From: Alicyclobacillus mali NBRC 102425
GTDB taxonomy: Bacteria > Bacillota > Bacilli > Alicyclobacillales > Alicyclobacillaceae
Direction: 5' to 3'
NCBI RefSeq assembly: GCF_001570745.1
Contig: NZ_BCSG01000001.1
Location: 186,001 to 250,000 of the forward strand
DNA: 64,000 nt
The position numbers and the translations under genes were made by a program. The notes beneath the pieces were generated by a model that had not been told where the DNA came from, did not search any database, and saw nothing but the letters and a program-made list of their open reading frames with translations. Positions 11,034 through 20,141 of the stretch are shown piece after piece. How positions within the stretch are numbered: position 1 is the stretch's first letter; every line of letters begins with the position of its first letter.

Positions 11034-11303
11034 GTGGACGATCCATTGATGCATCCAGACGTTCGGCCTTACGCAGATCAGGTAAAGTGGCTGTGTCAAG
11101 CGAAGGTCGAAGAGTTCCGCTTGATGGGATACGACTCCATTGAGTTGGAGGCGTTTTGGGCGTACATCCAGACAAAGCTGCCGCGACCCCTGTCACTTTA
11201 TCGCCTCGTGGACGTCATTTTGTCGGCGAAGCCGAACGATTTCATGACGTACGTGACACTTGGCGCGCTGCGCGGCAACCTCGATGCGCGTGAAGACGTT
11301 TGA
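11034..11303 (+). CDS. comN: ComN-like post-transcriptional regulator
   Basis: 89 residues. The core (QVKWLCQAKVEEFRLMGYD, then LEAFWAYIQTKLPR, then LYRLVDVILSAKPNDFMTYVT) is that of the Post_transc_reg family typified by B. subtilis ComN/YrzD, which acts on comE mRNA and interacts with DivIVA. The GTG at 11034 has GGAGGG 7 nt upstream; ATG 11049 in the same frame lacks one. As in Bacillus it sits between spoVB (divergent) and secDF. Its stop overlaps the secD promoter. The symbol is by homology and position. Confidence 0.75.
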   Translation: MDDPLMHPDVRPYADQVKWLCQAKVEEFRLMGYDSIELEAFWAYIQTKLPRPLSLYRLVDVILSAKPNDFMTYVTLGALRGNLDAREDV

Positions 11304-11329
11304 CGCCGAAAAACGTCGATCGGTATACT
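11300..11329 (+). promoter_or_regulatory. sigmaA-type promoter of secD-secF
   Basis: TTGACG (11300-11305), 18-bp spacer, TATACT (11324-11329). The -35 coincides with the comN-like stop codon, and a short inverted repeat (GACGTTT / AAACGTC, 11295-11317) surrounds it. Confidence 0.75.
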
Positions 11330-11374
11330 GGTTCATGTTATGCACGCGGAAGTGGCGGACAAGGAGGACATACC

Positions 11375-12676
11375 ATGAAATGGGGACGCCTATTGGCGTT
11401 TCTCGCGATGGTGGCGGTCGTGCTCGGCCTCACCGTCAGCACGGGTCCAAACATATGGAAATCCATACCTCTGGGTTTGGATCTCAAGGGCGGCGTGGAT
11501 TTGCTGTACGCCGTTGACACGCCCAAGGGCCAGCCTCTCGACAGCACAGGGAAGGCGGCGCTTGTGCGCGCAATTGAAATGCGCGTCAACTCGCTCGGCG
11601 TATCTTCGCCTATCATTCAACTCGAGGGCCGCAATCAGCTCGGGCAGGACCAGATTCGCGTGGAAGTCGCGGGCGTGAAGAACCAGCAGGAAGCTGTGAA
11701 CGTCATTGGGGCCACCGCACAGCTCGCCATCTATGGCAGCGCCAAGGTGGATCCGAAGTCTGGCAAGATTGTCCCAGTGGGCGCGCCGCTGGCGACCGGG
11801 GCAGATCTCAAGTCAAACGCGCACTGGGTTGTCGATCAACAGACAGGTCAGAACGCCGTCGCCATTGAGTTCAAAGACGCGAGCCTCTGGACAAGCATCA
11901 CCAAGCGGTATTTGCAGAAACCCATTTACGTGTTCCTCAACGGGCAGTTGTTGACAAATCCGGTCATTGAGCAGGTTATGTATACCGGACAGAGCGAAAT
12001 TTCGGGAGGCAACCTGACCACGCCTCAAGCGTGTATGGATCTCGCGAACGAGCTCAATGCAGGTGCCCTTCCCTATCCGCTCACGCTGGAGAGCGAGACC
12101 AGTGTTGGCCCGACGCTCGGAGCCACCAGTCTGCATCGGACGCTCGTCGCAGGCATCATCGCCGTGGTGCTCATTTTCGCGTTTATGATCGCGGCGTATC
12201 GCATGGCAGGTCTCATCGCCGATATCGCGTTGGTCGCGTACGGCTATCTCACGCTTCTGACATTCGCCGGACTTCACGTCGTGTTGACACTGTCGGGGCT
12301 CGCGGCCCTCATTCTCGGCGTCGGTATCGCTGTGGACGCGAATATCATTACGTATGAGCGCATTAAGGACGAAGTGCGAAATGGACGCAGCCTTCGATCC
12401 GCCGTTCGCATCGGCAACCGGAATGCGTTTCGCACCATCGTCGATTCGAATGCGACCACCTTCATCGCGGGCCTCATCATGTACATCTTTGGTGGCGAAG
12501 GCGACGTTCGCGGTTTCGCCGTGGCGCTGATGGTCGGCATCATTGTGAGCCTTTTGACGGCCGTCTTGTTTGCCCGGGCAATGTTGTTGACGTTCACAGC
12601 GGCGCAGGCGATCAAGAATCCTTGGTGGTACGGCGCGCCGAGAGGGGTGGTGAAGAGCCGTGAAGCCAAGGTTTGA
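11375..12676 (+). CDS. secD: protein translocase subunit SecD
   Basis: 433 residues from ATG 11375 (AGGAGG at 11362-11368). One N-terminal helix is followed by the D1 motif LGLDLKGGVDLLYAVD, the large external P1 region, and five membrane helices carrying GVGIAVDANIITYERIKDE and ANATTFIAGL-like segments. SecD with SecF uses the proton-motive force to pull preproteins through SecYEG. Bacillus has a fused SecDF; here the halves are separate genes overlapping by 17 bp. Confidence 0.95.
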   Translation: MKWGRLLAFLAMVAVVLGLTVSTGPNIWKSIPLGLDLKGGVDLLYAVDTPKGQPLDSTGKAALVRAIEMRVNSLGVSSPIIQLEGRNQLGQDQIRVEVAGVKNQQEAVNVIGATAQLAIYGSAKVDPKSGKIVPVGAPLATGADLKSNAHWVVDQQTGQNAVAIEFKDASLWTSITKRYLQKPIYVFLNGQLLTNPVIEQVMYTGQSEISGGNLTTPQACMDLANELNAGALPYPLTLESETSVGPTLGATSLHRTLVAGIIAVVLIFAFMIAAYRMAGLIADIALVAYGYLTLLTFAGLHVVLTLSGLAALILGVGIAVDANIITYERIKDEVRNGRSLRSAVRIGNRNAFRTIVDSNATTFIAGLIMYIFGGEGDVRGFAVALMVGIIVSLLTAVLFARAMLLTFTAAQAIKNPWWYGAPRGVVKSREAKV

Positions 12677-13583
12677 CATCATCCGAGCAAGTCGATGGTT
12701 CTTTTTGCTATCCGGTGCCATCACAGTGGCGGGCATCATCGTGTTCGCCCTGTTTGGCTTCAACCTGAGCACGGATTTCAAGTCGGGATCTGAGGTGCAG
12801 TTTGAGCTCAACCAGCGGGTGCCCGACGCGCGTGTGCGCCAGATGTTTGCATCCATCGGGTTGCCGCTCGGGGACACCAGCCTGACGGTGGGCGGCATTC
12901 AGCAGAATGTCGTGATGGTCACGTTGCCCGAGCAGCTCACGGCGAAGCAAATCAGCGAAATCCAATCTGCCGAGCATCGCTTCTTCCCCGACGCAAAGCA
13001 GGACATTCAGGTCAATTCGGTTGATCCGTTCGTCGCTGAACAGACGGCGCGCAAGGCCGTGTACGCTGTGCTCGCTGCGGCTGCGTGCATCGTCGTTTAC
13101 ATCGCCATTCGGTTTGAATTCCGCTTCGCCATCTCGGGGATCATCGCGCTGCTTCACGATGCGTTCATCGTGCTTGCCGCGTTTGCGCTGCTTCGCCGCG
13201 AGGTGGATCTGACCTTTGTGGCTGCGCTTCTGACGATCGTGGGTTACTCCATTAATGACACCATCGTCATCTTCGACCGTATCCGCGAGAACTTAAAACT
13301 TGACAAACCGGAGACGGTCGAGGAACTGCGCACGGTCGTCAACAAGAGCTTGTGGCAGGTGATGAACCGCTCCATACGCACGGTTCTCACCGTGCTCATC
13401 GCAGCCGTCATCCTCTATTTCTTTGGCGGTATCTCCATAAGGAACTTCACGTTCGCGCTCATCATCGGACTCGTGAGTGGAGCGTATTCGTCCATTTTCA
13501 TCGCGAGTCCGATCTGGGTGGCGTGGCGTTCTCGTTCCATGAAGCGCGCGGATGGCGATCACGCCGCTCCGATTCCGGAATGA
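12660..13583 (+). CDS. secF: protein translocase subunit SecF
   Basis: 307 residues. N-terminal helix, then STDFKSGSEVQFEL (the SecF counterpart of the D1 motif), an external domain, and five helices with VGYSINDTIVIFDRIREN, the conserved SecF helix-4 motif. It forms the proton-driven SecDF unit with the upstream gene. Start GTG 12660 lies inside secD, so translation is coupled; no strong ribosome binding site is visible. A terminator follows directly. Confidence 0.95.
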   Translation: MKPRFDIIRASRWFFLLSGAITVAGIIVFALFGFNLSTDFKSGSEVQFELNQRVPDARVRQMFASIGLPLGDTSLTVGGIQQNVVMVTLPEQLTAKQISEIQSAEHRFFPDAKQDIQVNSVDPFVAEQTARKAVYAVLAAAACIVVYIAIRFEFRFAISGIIALLHDAFIVLAAFALLRREVDLTFVAALLTIVGYSINDTIVIFDRIRENLKLDKPETVEELRTVVNKSLWQVMNRSIRTVLTVLIAAVILYFFGGISIRNFTFALIIGLVSGAYSSIFIASPIWVAWRSRSMKRADGDHAAPIPE

Positions 13584-13588
13584 AGCCA

Positions 13589-13620
13589 GGGGAGCGCGGC
13601 ACCTCGGCGCTCCCCTTTTT
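13589..13620 (+). terminator. intrinsic terminator after secF
   Basis: A 9-bp perfect stem (GGGGAGCGC / GCGCTCCCC), 9-nt loop, then five T (13616-13620). Confidence 0.93.
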
Positions 13621-13652
13621 GTCCCGCATAGGATGAAAGGATTCGATGGTGA

Positions 13653-14591
13653 TTGCAAGTGACGAATCCGCTTGAGCGGCGCGGTTCTATGATCAGCTAC
13701 CTAAACGCCATTCTGAATGTACTCCTGGCGGTCGCGAAGGGCGTCGTCGGGGTCTTGGCGCACAGTGAGGCGTTGATTGCGGATGCCGTTCACTCCGCGT
13801 CCGATCTGGTGGGTTCGGTGGCCGTGATCGTGGGACTCCGCATTGCTCGCAAACCGCCCGATGAGGACCATCCCTATGGTCACGGTAAGGCGGAGCTCAT
13901 CGCCTCCATCTGCGTGAGCGTCCTGCTCATCGCGGCATCCATCGAAGTGTTCTATTCGTCGACGGTCTCATTTCTTCACAGCCCGCGCGCACCCGAGTGG
14001 ATCGCGGCCGTGATGGCATTCGTCGCGGTAGTGGTCAAAGAGGTGCTATATCGGTACAACGTCAAGCTCGGCAAGCGCCTGCGGTCGAAGAGCCTCTTGG
14101 CACAGGCATCGGATCACCGCGCGGACGTCTACTCTTCGCTCGCGGCACTTATCGGCATCGTGCTTGCCGTCGTGGGAGAGCGGCTTGGCATTCGTTGGCT
14201 CATGTACACGGACGCGGCGGCCGGTGTGTTTGTGGCGGCTCTCGTGCTCAAAATGGCCATTGAAATTGCCAAGGATGCACTGGAGATCTTGATGGACCGC
14301 GTTGTTCTCTCCGAGGAAGCACTTCAGCCCTACTGTCGCGAAGTGATGCGCGTCCAGGGTGTTCGCGCCATCGACGAAATTCGAGTGCGTGACCATGGCC
14401 AATACGTGATCGTCGATATTGAGATTGCTGTGGACGCCAACATCACGGTGCTCGCTGGCCATGACATCGCCGCCGCCGTGCGGGATCGACTCCGCGAGAA
14501 GTTCGATCGCGTCCAGGACGTGTTTGTTCACGTGAATCCGTATGATCCTCGTGAACAACATCACGGGCGTGAGAGGGGGCATCAGGGATGA
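13653..14591 (+). CDS. cation diffusion facilitator family transporter
   Basis: 312 residues, six membrane helices in the N-terminal two thirds and a cytoplasmic ferredoxin-like domain. The metal-site motifs of the family are seen: ADAVHSASD in helix 2 and ASDHRADVYSS in helix 5, plus HPYGHGKAE in the first cytoplasmic loop. It should export a divalent cation (Zn, Mn, Fe or similar) by proton exchange; the metal cannot be told. The start is uncertain: TTG 13653 directly follows an in-frame TGA, GTG 13659 and ATG 13689 are alternatives, and the nearest ribosome binding site (AAAGG 13636-13640) is better placed for an out-of-frame ATG at 13646. Overlaps recJ at ATGA. Confidence 0.85.
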   Translation: MQVTNPLERRGSMISYLNAILNVLLAVAKGVVGVLAHSEALIADAVHSASDLVGSVAVIVGLRIARKPPDEDHPYGHGKAELIASICVSVLLIAASIEVFYSSTVSFLHSPRAPEWIAAVMAFVAVVVKEVLYRYNVKLGKRLRSKSLLAQASDHRADVYSSLAALIGIVLAVVGERLGIRWLMYTDAAAGVFVAALVLKMAIEIAKDALEILMDRVVLSEEALQPYCREVMRVQGVRAIDEIRVRDHGQYVIVDIEIAVDANITVLAGHDIAAAVRDRLREKFDRVQDVFVHVNPYDPREQHHGRERGHQG

Positions 14592-16573
14592 GTGTGCCGC
14601 TTTGGCGAGCGGCTGCCGTCGGGGAGGTCGCGCGGAGATTGGCCGGTGTGCTCGGCATGCCGATGCGGGTGGCGCGCGTGCTGGCGGCGCGCGGATATGT
14701 GCATCCGGAAGAGGTGCGCAGCTTGCTTACCAGCGATGTTCCCTGGAGTGATCCGATGGATTTCACGGACATGGGAGTGGCGTGTGAGCGAATCCTGTGC
14801 GCCGTGAAAAAGCGTGAGAATATCGCCGTGATAGGAGATTACGATGTCGACGGCGTGAGTGCATCTGTGATTTTGACGAAGGCGCTTGAGGCCATCGGCG
14901 GTCAGGTGACGTGTCACATTCCGGAGCGCGTATCCGACGGCTATGGCTTCTCACGTAGACTGCTCGAGGATGCAAAGAGTGGCGGTGCTTCTCTCATTGT
15001 GACGGTCGACAATGGAATTCGAGCGGTTGAAGCCATTGGCGCGGCTCTTGCGGATGGCCTCGATGTTATCGTCACTGATCACCACGAGCCTGGTGAAGAA
15101 CACATCCCGGACGGCGTGCCTGTCATTCACTTCACGCGCCACCGCCATCCCTCGGTGGCCAAGCGAGGTTGCGGTGCTTTTGTCGCGTGGAAAGTCGCTC
15201 ATCGGTTGCTCGACGAGGCTGGCATTGCAGACGATGGCTTGCGCGGATGGCTCATGAGTCTCGCCGCGCTCGGCACCCTCGCGGACATGATGCCGCTTGT
15301 CGACGAGAACCGACGTCTCGTTCGCGAGGGCACGCGCGCACTGGCGACGGGCGGGAGCGCCGGATGGAAGGTGCTATGCCAGCGTGCCCGAGTGAACCGT
15401 GAGACACTCACCGCGTCCGACGTATCGTGGCGCCTGGTTCCGCGGCTGAATGCAGCAGGCCGTATGGCTCACGCGGACCTTGCGTACCGCCTGTTGATGG
15501 CTGAGGACGAAGAGGAGGCCAAGTGCCTCGCGGACGAGATTGAGGTGCTCAATGACAAGCGGCGGGAAGCGGTGGATGTTGCTTTCGCCGACGCCGTGGA
15601 GGCCGTTGCGCAAGAGTACGGTCCAAGTCCTGCCGCCATCGTGGTGTCTGGCGATTGGCCGCTCGGCGTTGTGGGGTTGGTGGCGGGCCGCCTTTCCCAG
15701 GCCTATGGGTGTCCGGTCATCGCGCTCGCGGACATGGGGGACGGGACATTGAGAGGATCTGGGCGCGCCCCTGAAGGTCAGTCGATGCTCGATATTCTAG
15801 GCGCATGCACCGATTTTCTCGATCATTTCGGCGGTCACGAGGCGGCGGTGGGCTGTGGGCTTGACGGGTCTCAGTTGGCGAATTTTCGAGCGGCATTTCT
15901 CCAGGCGGCGGCACTGGCGCGAAACGCCAGAATGGACAGGGAACCCGCAGGGGTGGTTGCGGACGACTATCTGATGTTGTCGGAGTCTGCGGACGAGCTG
16001 CTCATGTGGCTGGAAAGGCTTGCGCCATTTGGCCCTGAGCACGAACCTTTCCGGTTCTTCGTGGGCCCCGTCGAGATCGTCAAGTGCACGCGAATGGGGA
16101 ACGGAGAACATCTGAAGCTCCTCTTGGCGGAGGGCGACGCCCGGCAAGAGGCGGTGTGGTTTCGGGCCCCTGAGATTCTGGCCCGGGATGCGTCCGGGCT
16201 CTGGGCGTTCGTAGTGGAGATCGTGCCGAACGCTTGGCGTGGATCGGTTCGGCCGCAACTTCGTATCGACCGCGGCTACCGATTGCCCCGCGCCGTGTCG
16301 AGAGAGGGGTTTGCGGCTGTTTTCAGAGCGCTCAGGAAGGGACCCTGTACCCTGGAGGCGCTGCGCAATCGGGCGCCGGACGTCTCGACGGAACTGGACG
16401 GGGACCTTGAGTCCATCCTGGACACCTTTGTTGAACTCGGATTTGCCGCGTTCGAGGGTGGCCTGTATCATGTGGTTGCAAGCGAAAAACGAGATTTGCG
16501 CGATTCCCTGGCGTACCAGGCACTTGTGCGCAGACATCTGCGGCCGGTCGGCGGAGGGCCGAGTGAACGATAG
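14588..16573 (+). CDS. recJ: single-stranded-DNA-specific exonuclease RecJ
   Basis: 661 residues, shorter than B. subtilis RecJ (about 786). Motif I is DYDVDGVSA (about 84-92), followed by TVDNGI, then VTDHHEPG (DHH), and the DHHA1 domain with FGGHEAAVGCGL. The OB-type domain and a compact C-terminal region follow. RecJ degrades 5'-ended single strands in recombination and mismatch repair using Mn/Mg at the DHH aspartates, which are intact. ATG 14588 overlaps the upstream stop, with AGAGGGGG as ribosome binding site. recJ-apt-rel is the Bacillus order. Confidence 0.93.
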   Translation: MSVPLWRAAAVGEVARRLAGVLGMPMRVARVLAARGYVHPEEVRSLLTSDVPWSDPMDFTDMGVACERILCAVKKRENIAVIGDYDVDGVSASVILTKALEAIGGQVTCHIPERVSDGYGFSRRLLEDAKSGGASLIVTVDNGIRAVEAIGAALADGLDVIVTDHHEPGEEHIPDGVPVIHFTRHRHPSVAKRGCGAFVAWKVAHRLLDEAGIADDGLRGWLMSLAALGTLADMMPLVDENRRLVREGTRALATGGSAGWKVLCQRARVNRETLTASDVSWRLVPRLNAAGRMAHADLAYRLLMAEDEEEAKCLADEIEVLNDKRREAVDVAFADAVEAVAQEYGPSPAAIVVSGDWPLGVVGLVAGRLSQAYGCPVIALADMGDGTLRGSGRAPEGQSMLDILGACTDFLDHFGGHEAAVGCGLDGSQLANFRAAFLQAAALARNARMDREPAGVVADDYLMLSESADELLMWLERLAPFGPEHEPFRFFVGPVEIVKCTRMGNGEHLKLLLAEGDARQEAVWFRAPEILARDASGLWAFVVEIVPNAWRGSVRPQLRIDRGYRLPRAVSREGFAAVFRALRKGPCTLEALRNRAPDVSTELDGDLESILDTFVELGFAAFEGGLYHVVASEKRDLRDSLAYQALVRRHLRPVGGGPSER

Positions 16574-16590
16574 GAAGAGGAGAGAACGAG

Positions 16591-17115
16591 TTGGACGATC
16601 AATATCGCACGTGGATTCGCGACATTCCAGATTTTCCAAAGCAGGGCATTCTGTTTCGCGATATCACCCCCCTTCTGGGGAACGGTTCCGTGTATCGAGA
16701 GGCCATTCGCACACTCGCCGACAAGGTGGAGGAATGGAAGCCTGAGCTCGTTGTGGGACCGGAGGCGCGCGGGTATGTGGTGGGTGCGCCACTCGCCGTG
16801 ACGCTGGGCCTGGGGTTTGTTCCGGTTCGAAAGCCGGGCAAACTGCCGTATAAGACCGTGAGCGTAGAATACGCCCTCGAATACGGGACGGATCGCTTGG
16901 AAATTCATGAGGACGCCGTTCGGCCAGGTCAGCGCGTGGTGTTGGCGGATGATCTGCTTGCGACCGGCGGGACCATGCGGGCGACGATGGATCTGGTGGA
17001 GAAGCTCGGGGGCGTGGTGGTCGGCGCCGCGTTTCTGATTGAATTGAAACAGTTGGGCGGCCGTGATAGGCTTGGCGATATACCTGTGTACACGCTCGTT
17101 CAGTTTGACGACTGA
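16591..17115 (+). CDS. apt: adenine phosphoribosyltransferase
   Basis: 174 residues. It starts near IRDIPDFPKQGILFRDITPLL, contains the substrate loop GPEARGYVVGAPLA and the PRPP-binding motif VVLADDLLATGGTM. Apt makes AMP from adenine and PRPP (purine salvage). Start TTG 16591 with AGGAGAG upstream; it is 17 bp after recJ and 24 bp before rel, giving one operon. The same order in Bacillus supports the call. Confidence 0.96.
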   Translation: MDDQYRTWIRDIPDFPKQGILFRDITPLLGNGSVYREAIRTLADKVEEWKPELVVGPEARGYVVGAPLAVTLGLGFVPVRKPGKLPYKTVSVEYALEYGTDRLEIHEDAVRPGQRVVLADDLLATGGTMRATMDLVEKLGGVVVGAAFLIELKQLGGRDRLGDIPVYTLVQFDD

Positions 17116-17139
17116 ACAGCCGGGAGGAGGTGAGCGGCC

Positions 17140-19317
17140 GTGGCTGTGGAGACGGATGAAAAGACCATCGACGGCCTGTGCCAGAAGCTTCAGTCCTACA
17201 TGAGCCATGAGGACATCGCGGCGGTTCGCCGCGCATACGATTTCGCCGCCAAGGCTCATCAGGGGCAAACCCGGCTCTCGGGGGAGCCGTACATCAGCCA
17301 TCCGCTCGCCGTCGCCTACATTCTCGCCGATCTCCGGCTGGATGCGGCGGCCATCATAGCAGGGCTCCTGCACGACGTGGTGGAGGATACGTCGGTGAGC
17401 GACTCCACCATCGTGCAGGCGTTTGGCGCGGAAGTGGCGACGTTGGTCGACGGGGTCACGAAGTTGAAGCGGATCAAGTTTGATTCTCGCGAGGAGCAGC
17501 AGGCCGAGAATCTTCGCAAGATGTTCATGGCGATGGCGCGGGACATCCGCGTGCTGATCATCAAACTGGCCGATCGGCTGCACAACATGCGTACGTTGAA
17601 GTACCAGAGCCCGGAGACGCAGATTCGCAAGGCTCGCGAGACACTGGAGATTTTTGCCCCGCTCGCGCATCGACTTGGCATCAACACCATCAAGTGGGAA
17701 CTCGAGGACCTCTCGCTCCGTTACCTGAATCCCCAGCAGTATTATCGCATCGTCAATCTCATGGCTCGCAAGCGGCAGGAGCGAGAACAGTATATCGAAG
17801 GCGTGATCGACGTCTTGCGTGAGAAGCTCGCCGAACTGAACCTGAAGGCGGACGTGAGCGGACGGGCCAAGCATATTTACAGCATCTATCGCAAGATGGT
17901 CACGCAACACAAGGAGTTTAACGAAATTTATGACCTCTTTGCGATTCGGATCATTGTGGAAAGCATCAAGGACTGCTATGGCGCGCTCGGCGTCGTTCAC
18001 ACGATGTGGAAACCGATGCCGGGGCGGTTCAAAGACTATATCGCGATGCCGAAGGCGAACATGTATCAGAGCCTTCATACCACGGTGATTGGACCGAATG
18101 GCGAGCCGCTGGAGATTCAGATTCGGACGTGGGAGATGCATCAGACGGCGGAATACGGCATCGCGGCGCACTGGGTGTACAAGGAGTCCGGTTCGAAGCG
18201 GGTCGAGGACGACTTTGCGAAGAAGCTCGCCTGGTTCCGGGAGGTCCTGGAGTGGCAGCAGGACTTCAGAGATGCGCAGGAGTTCATGGAGACGCTCAAG
18301 ATCGACCTGTTCTCGGATCAGGTGTTCGTGTTCACGCCGAAGGGCGATGTCATTGAGCTCCCGGCCGGATCGGTCCCCATTGATTTCGCTTATCGCATTC
18401 ACACGGATATCGGTAACCACTGCATCGGGGCCAAGGTCAATGGCAAGATGGTGCCGCTTGATTACCGGTTGCGGACCGGGGACATTGTGGAGATCATCAC
18501 GAGCAAGCATTCGTACGGTCCGAGCTGGGACTGGCTGAAAATCGTCCAGACGTCTCAGGCGAAGAGCAAGATTCGCCAATGGTTCAAGCGGGAAAAGCGT
18601 GAGGAAAACGTCGCGCGAGGCAAGGAGCTCGTGGAGCGCGAGGTTGCGCGGCAGAAGTTTGAACCGAAGCAACTCATGACACCGCAGGCCATGTCCGAGG
18701 TGCTCCAGAAGTTCAACTTTGCGCGGGAGGAAGATCTGTTTGCCGCCGTCGGATACGGGGGACTGGGGCCATCACAGGTCGTGACGAGGCTGGTCGAGAT
18801 CTTCCGGCGCAATCAGGGAGAAAAACCTCCGGAGACCGTCACTATCCAAAAGGGAACGGCGAAGCCTGCGGAGATGGGCGTGCGCGTCCGGGGCGTGGAC
18901 AACATTCTGATCCGGTTCGCCCGCTGTTGCCACCCAGTTCCGGGCGACGAGATCGTCGGGTTCGTGACGCGCGGGCGGGGGGTGTCGGTACACCGGCGAG
19001 ACTGCCCGAATGTGGAGGCGATGGTGGACAGCGGCGCGCGCACGCTCGAGGTCGAGTGGGCGACGGACAAGGACTGGTCGTACAATGCGGAGATTGAGGT
19101 CACGGCGATGGATCGACATGGCCTCGTGAACGAAGTGCTGAACGCGGTCGCGGAGACGAAGACCGATATCACCGCGGTGAGCGCGAGAGCCGATGCGAAG
19201 AAGATTGCGCATATCCACATGAGCATCCGCATTCGCAACTTGGATCACCTGCGAACGGTGGTGGAGCGGTTGAAACGGATCAAAGACATCTACAGCGTTC
19301 GCCGCATGATTCAGTAA
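17140..19317 (+). CDS. relA: bifunctional (p)ppGpp synthetase/hydrolase Rel
   Basis: 725 residues. The HD hydrolase domain (about 30-180) has the intact HDVVEDT motif. The synthetase domain (about 235-345) includes GRFKDYIAMPK, whose RFKD is the RxKD signature of bifunctional Rel rather than the EXDD of RelA-only enzymes, and EIQIRT with the catalytic Glu. TGS (about 390-450, VFTPKGDVIELPAGSVPIDFAY), the zinc-finger region with RCCHPVPGD, and ACT (about 650-725) follow. It makes and breaks the alarmone during amino-acid starvation. GTG 17140 is preceded by GGAGGAGGTG. Confidence 0.96.
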   Translation: MAVETDEKTIDGLCQKLQSYMSHEDIAAVRRAYDFAAKAHQGQTRLSGEPYISHPLAVAYILADLRLDAAAIIAGLLHDVVEDTSVSDSTIVQAFGAEVATLVDGVTKLKRIKFDSREEQQAENLRKMFMAMARDIRVLIIKLADRLHNMRTLKYQSPETQIRKARETLEIFAPLAHRLGINTIKWELEDLSLRYLNPQQYYRIVNLMARKRQEREQYIEGVIDVLREKLAELNLKADVSGRAKHIYSIYRKMVTQHKEFNEIYDLFAIRIIVESIKDCYGALGVVHTMWKPMPGRFKDYIAMPKANMYQSLHTTVIGPNGEPLEIQIRTWEMHQTAEYGIAAHWVYKESGSKRVEDDFAKKLAWFREVLEWQQDFRDAQEFMETLKIDLFSDQVFVFTPKGDVIELPAGSVPIDFAYRIHTDIGNHCIGAKVNGKMVPLDYRLRTGDIVEIITSKHSYGPSWDWLKIVQTSQAKSKIRQWFKREKREENVARGKELVEREVARQKFEPKQLMTPQAMSEVLQKFNFAREEDLFAAVGYGGLGPSQVVTRLVEIFRRNQGEKPPETVTIQKGTAKPAEMGVRVRGVDNILIRFARCCHPVPGDEIVGFVTRGRGVSVHRRDCPNVEAMVDSGARTLEVEWATDKDWSYNAEIEVTAMDRHGLVNEVLNAVAETKTDITAVSARADAKKIAHIHMSIRIRNLDHLRTVVERLKRIKDIYSVRRMIQ

Positions 19318-19332
19318 GAAGGGGGATGTGCC

Positions 19333-19782
19333 ATGCGGGTAGTGGTGCAGAGATCCGGCCCGGCGCGGGTCAGGGTCGATGGGGAGATTGTCGGCGAGAT
19401 CGACTTCGGCCTCGTGTTGCTCGTCGGCGTGGGCAAGGACGACGGCCCTGAGGATGTGCGGTACTTGGCCGACAAGATCGCGGGGTTGAGGATTTTTCCG
19501 GACGAAGACGGGAAGCTGAACCGAGATGTGCGCGAAGTCGGGGGCGCGGTCTTGTCCGTGAGCCAGTTTACGCTGTACGGCGATGCGCGAAAGGGGCGGC
19601 GTCCGAGCTATGCGGACGCGGCGCCGCCGGAGATGGCGGAATCGCTTTACGATGCGCTCAACGACGCGCTGCGCGCCGAGGGGTTGCGGGTGGAAACGGG
19701 TCGATTTCGGGCCATGATGCAGGTCGAACTCGTCAACGATGGCCCGGTGACCATCCTGCTCGACAGCAAGCGCCAGTTCTGA
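19333..19782 (+). CDS. dtd: D-aminoacyl-tRNA deacylase Dtd
   Basis: 149 residues. The [17 protein letters not shown] stretch and the C-terminal [11 protein letters not shown] (the Gly-Pro motif that excludes L-amino acids) identify Dtd, which removes D-amino acids wrongly attached to tRNA. It lies 15 bp after rel, as in Bacillus. GGGGGATG precedes ATG 19333. Confidence 0.96.
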   Translation: MRVVVQRSGPARVRVDGEIVGEIDFGLVLLVGVGKDDGPEDVRYLADKIAGLRIFPDEDGKLNRDVREVGGAVLSVSQFTLYGDARKGRRPSYADAAPPEMAESLYDALNDALRAEGLRVETGRFRAMMQVELVNDGPVTILLDSKRQF

Positions 19783-19889
19783 GGCTCGTCGCGAATCGGC
19801 GAGGTGGGCGGAGCTTCCCGCTTGGCACGATGTGCCGCGCATCAGCCGGCCTGCTGTGCGCGACACTACGGCCGAAAGGGGGAAGCGCG

Positions 19890-20141
19890 ATGTTCATCGA
19901 CACCTTCGAACGCGATCCCGACGAGGGGGAAATTCACGCGTATCACACCTGCTTCGCCTGTGGGCATGTGATTCCATTCGCCGGGCACATGTTCGGCGGC
20001 ATCGTCCTTTCACACGGCAATGAAATCGATGCCACCATCACCGTGACGGGAGCGAAAGGGCCCTACATTGAGATGTCCATTCAGCTCCAGTGTCCGCGGT
20101 GTCACGCGGTGAATTCCTTCACCGCGCTTCATCATCGCTAG
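19890..20141 (+). CDS. small zinc-ribbon-like protein, unknown function
   Basis: 83 residues from ATG 19890, which has AAAGGGGGAAG upstream; in-frame codons further 5' have no ribosome binding site. Two CxxC knuckles (CFACGH near residue 18 and CPRCH near 71) with beta-rich sequence between suggest a zinc ribbon. I do not recognise the family. Its last 23 bp overlap the convergent EAL gene. Confidence 0.6.
   Translation: MFIDTFERDPDEGEIHAYHTCFACGHVIPFAGHMFGGIVLSHGNEIDATITVTGAKGPYIEMSIQLQCPRCHAVNSFTALHHR

Noticed and set aside
13646-13675. Nine-residue leader peptide (MVIASDESA) before the cation diffusion facilitator gene
   Set aside because: The AAAGG site fits it, but it overlaps the start region of the transporter and could equally reflect a poorly placed ribosome binding site; too little to call.
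16468-18672. Long open frame on the minus strand across recJ, apt and rel
   Set aside because: It is antisense to three well-supported genes with full motifs; long shadow frames are expected at this GC content.
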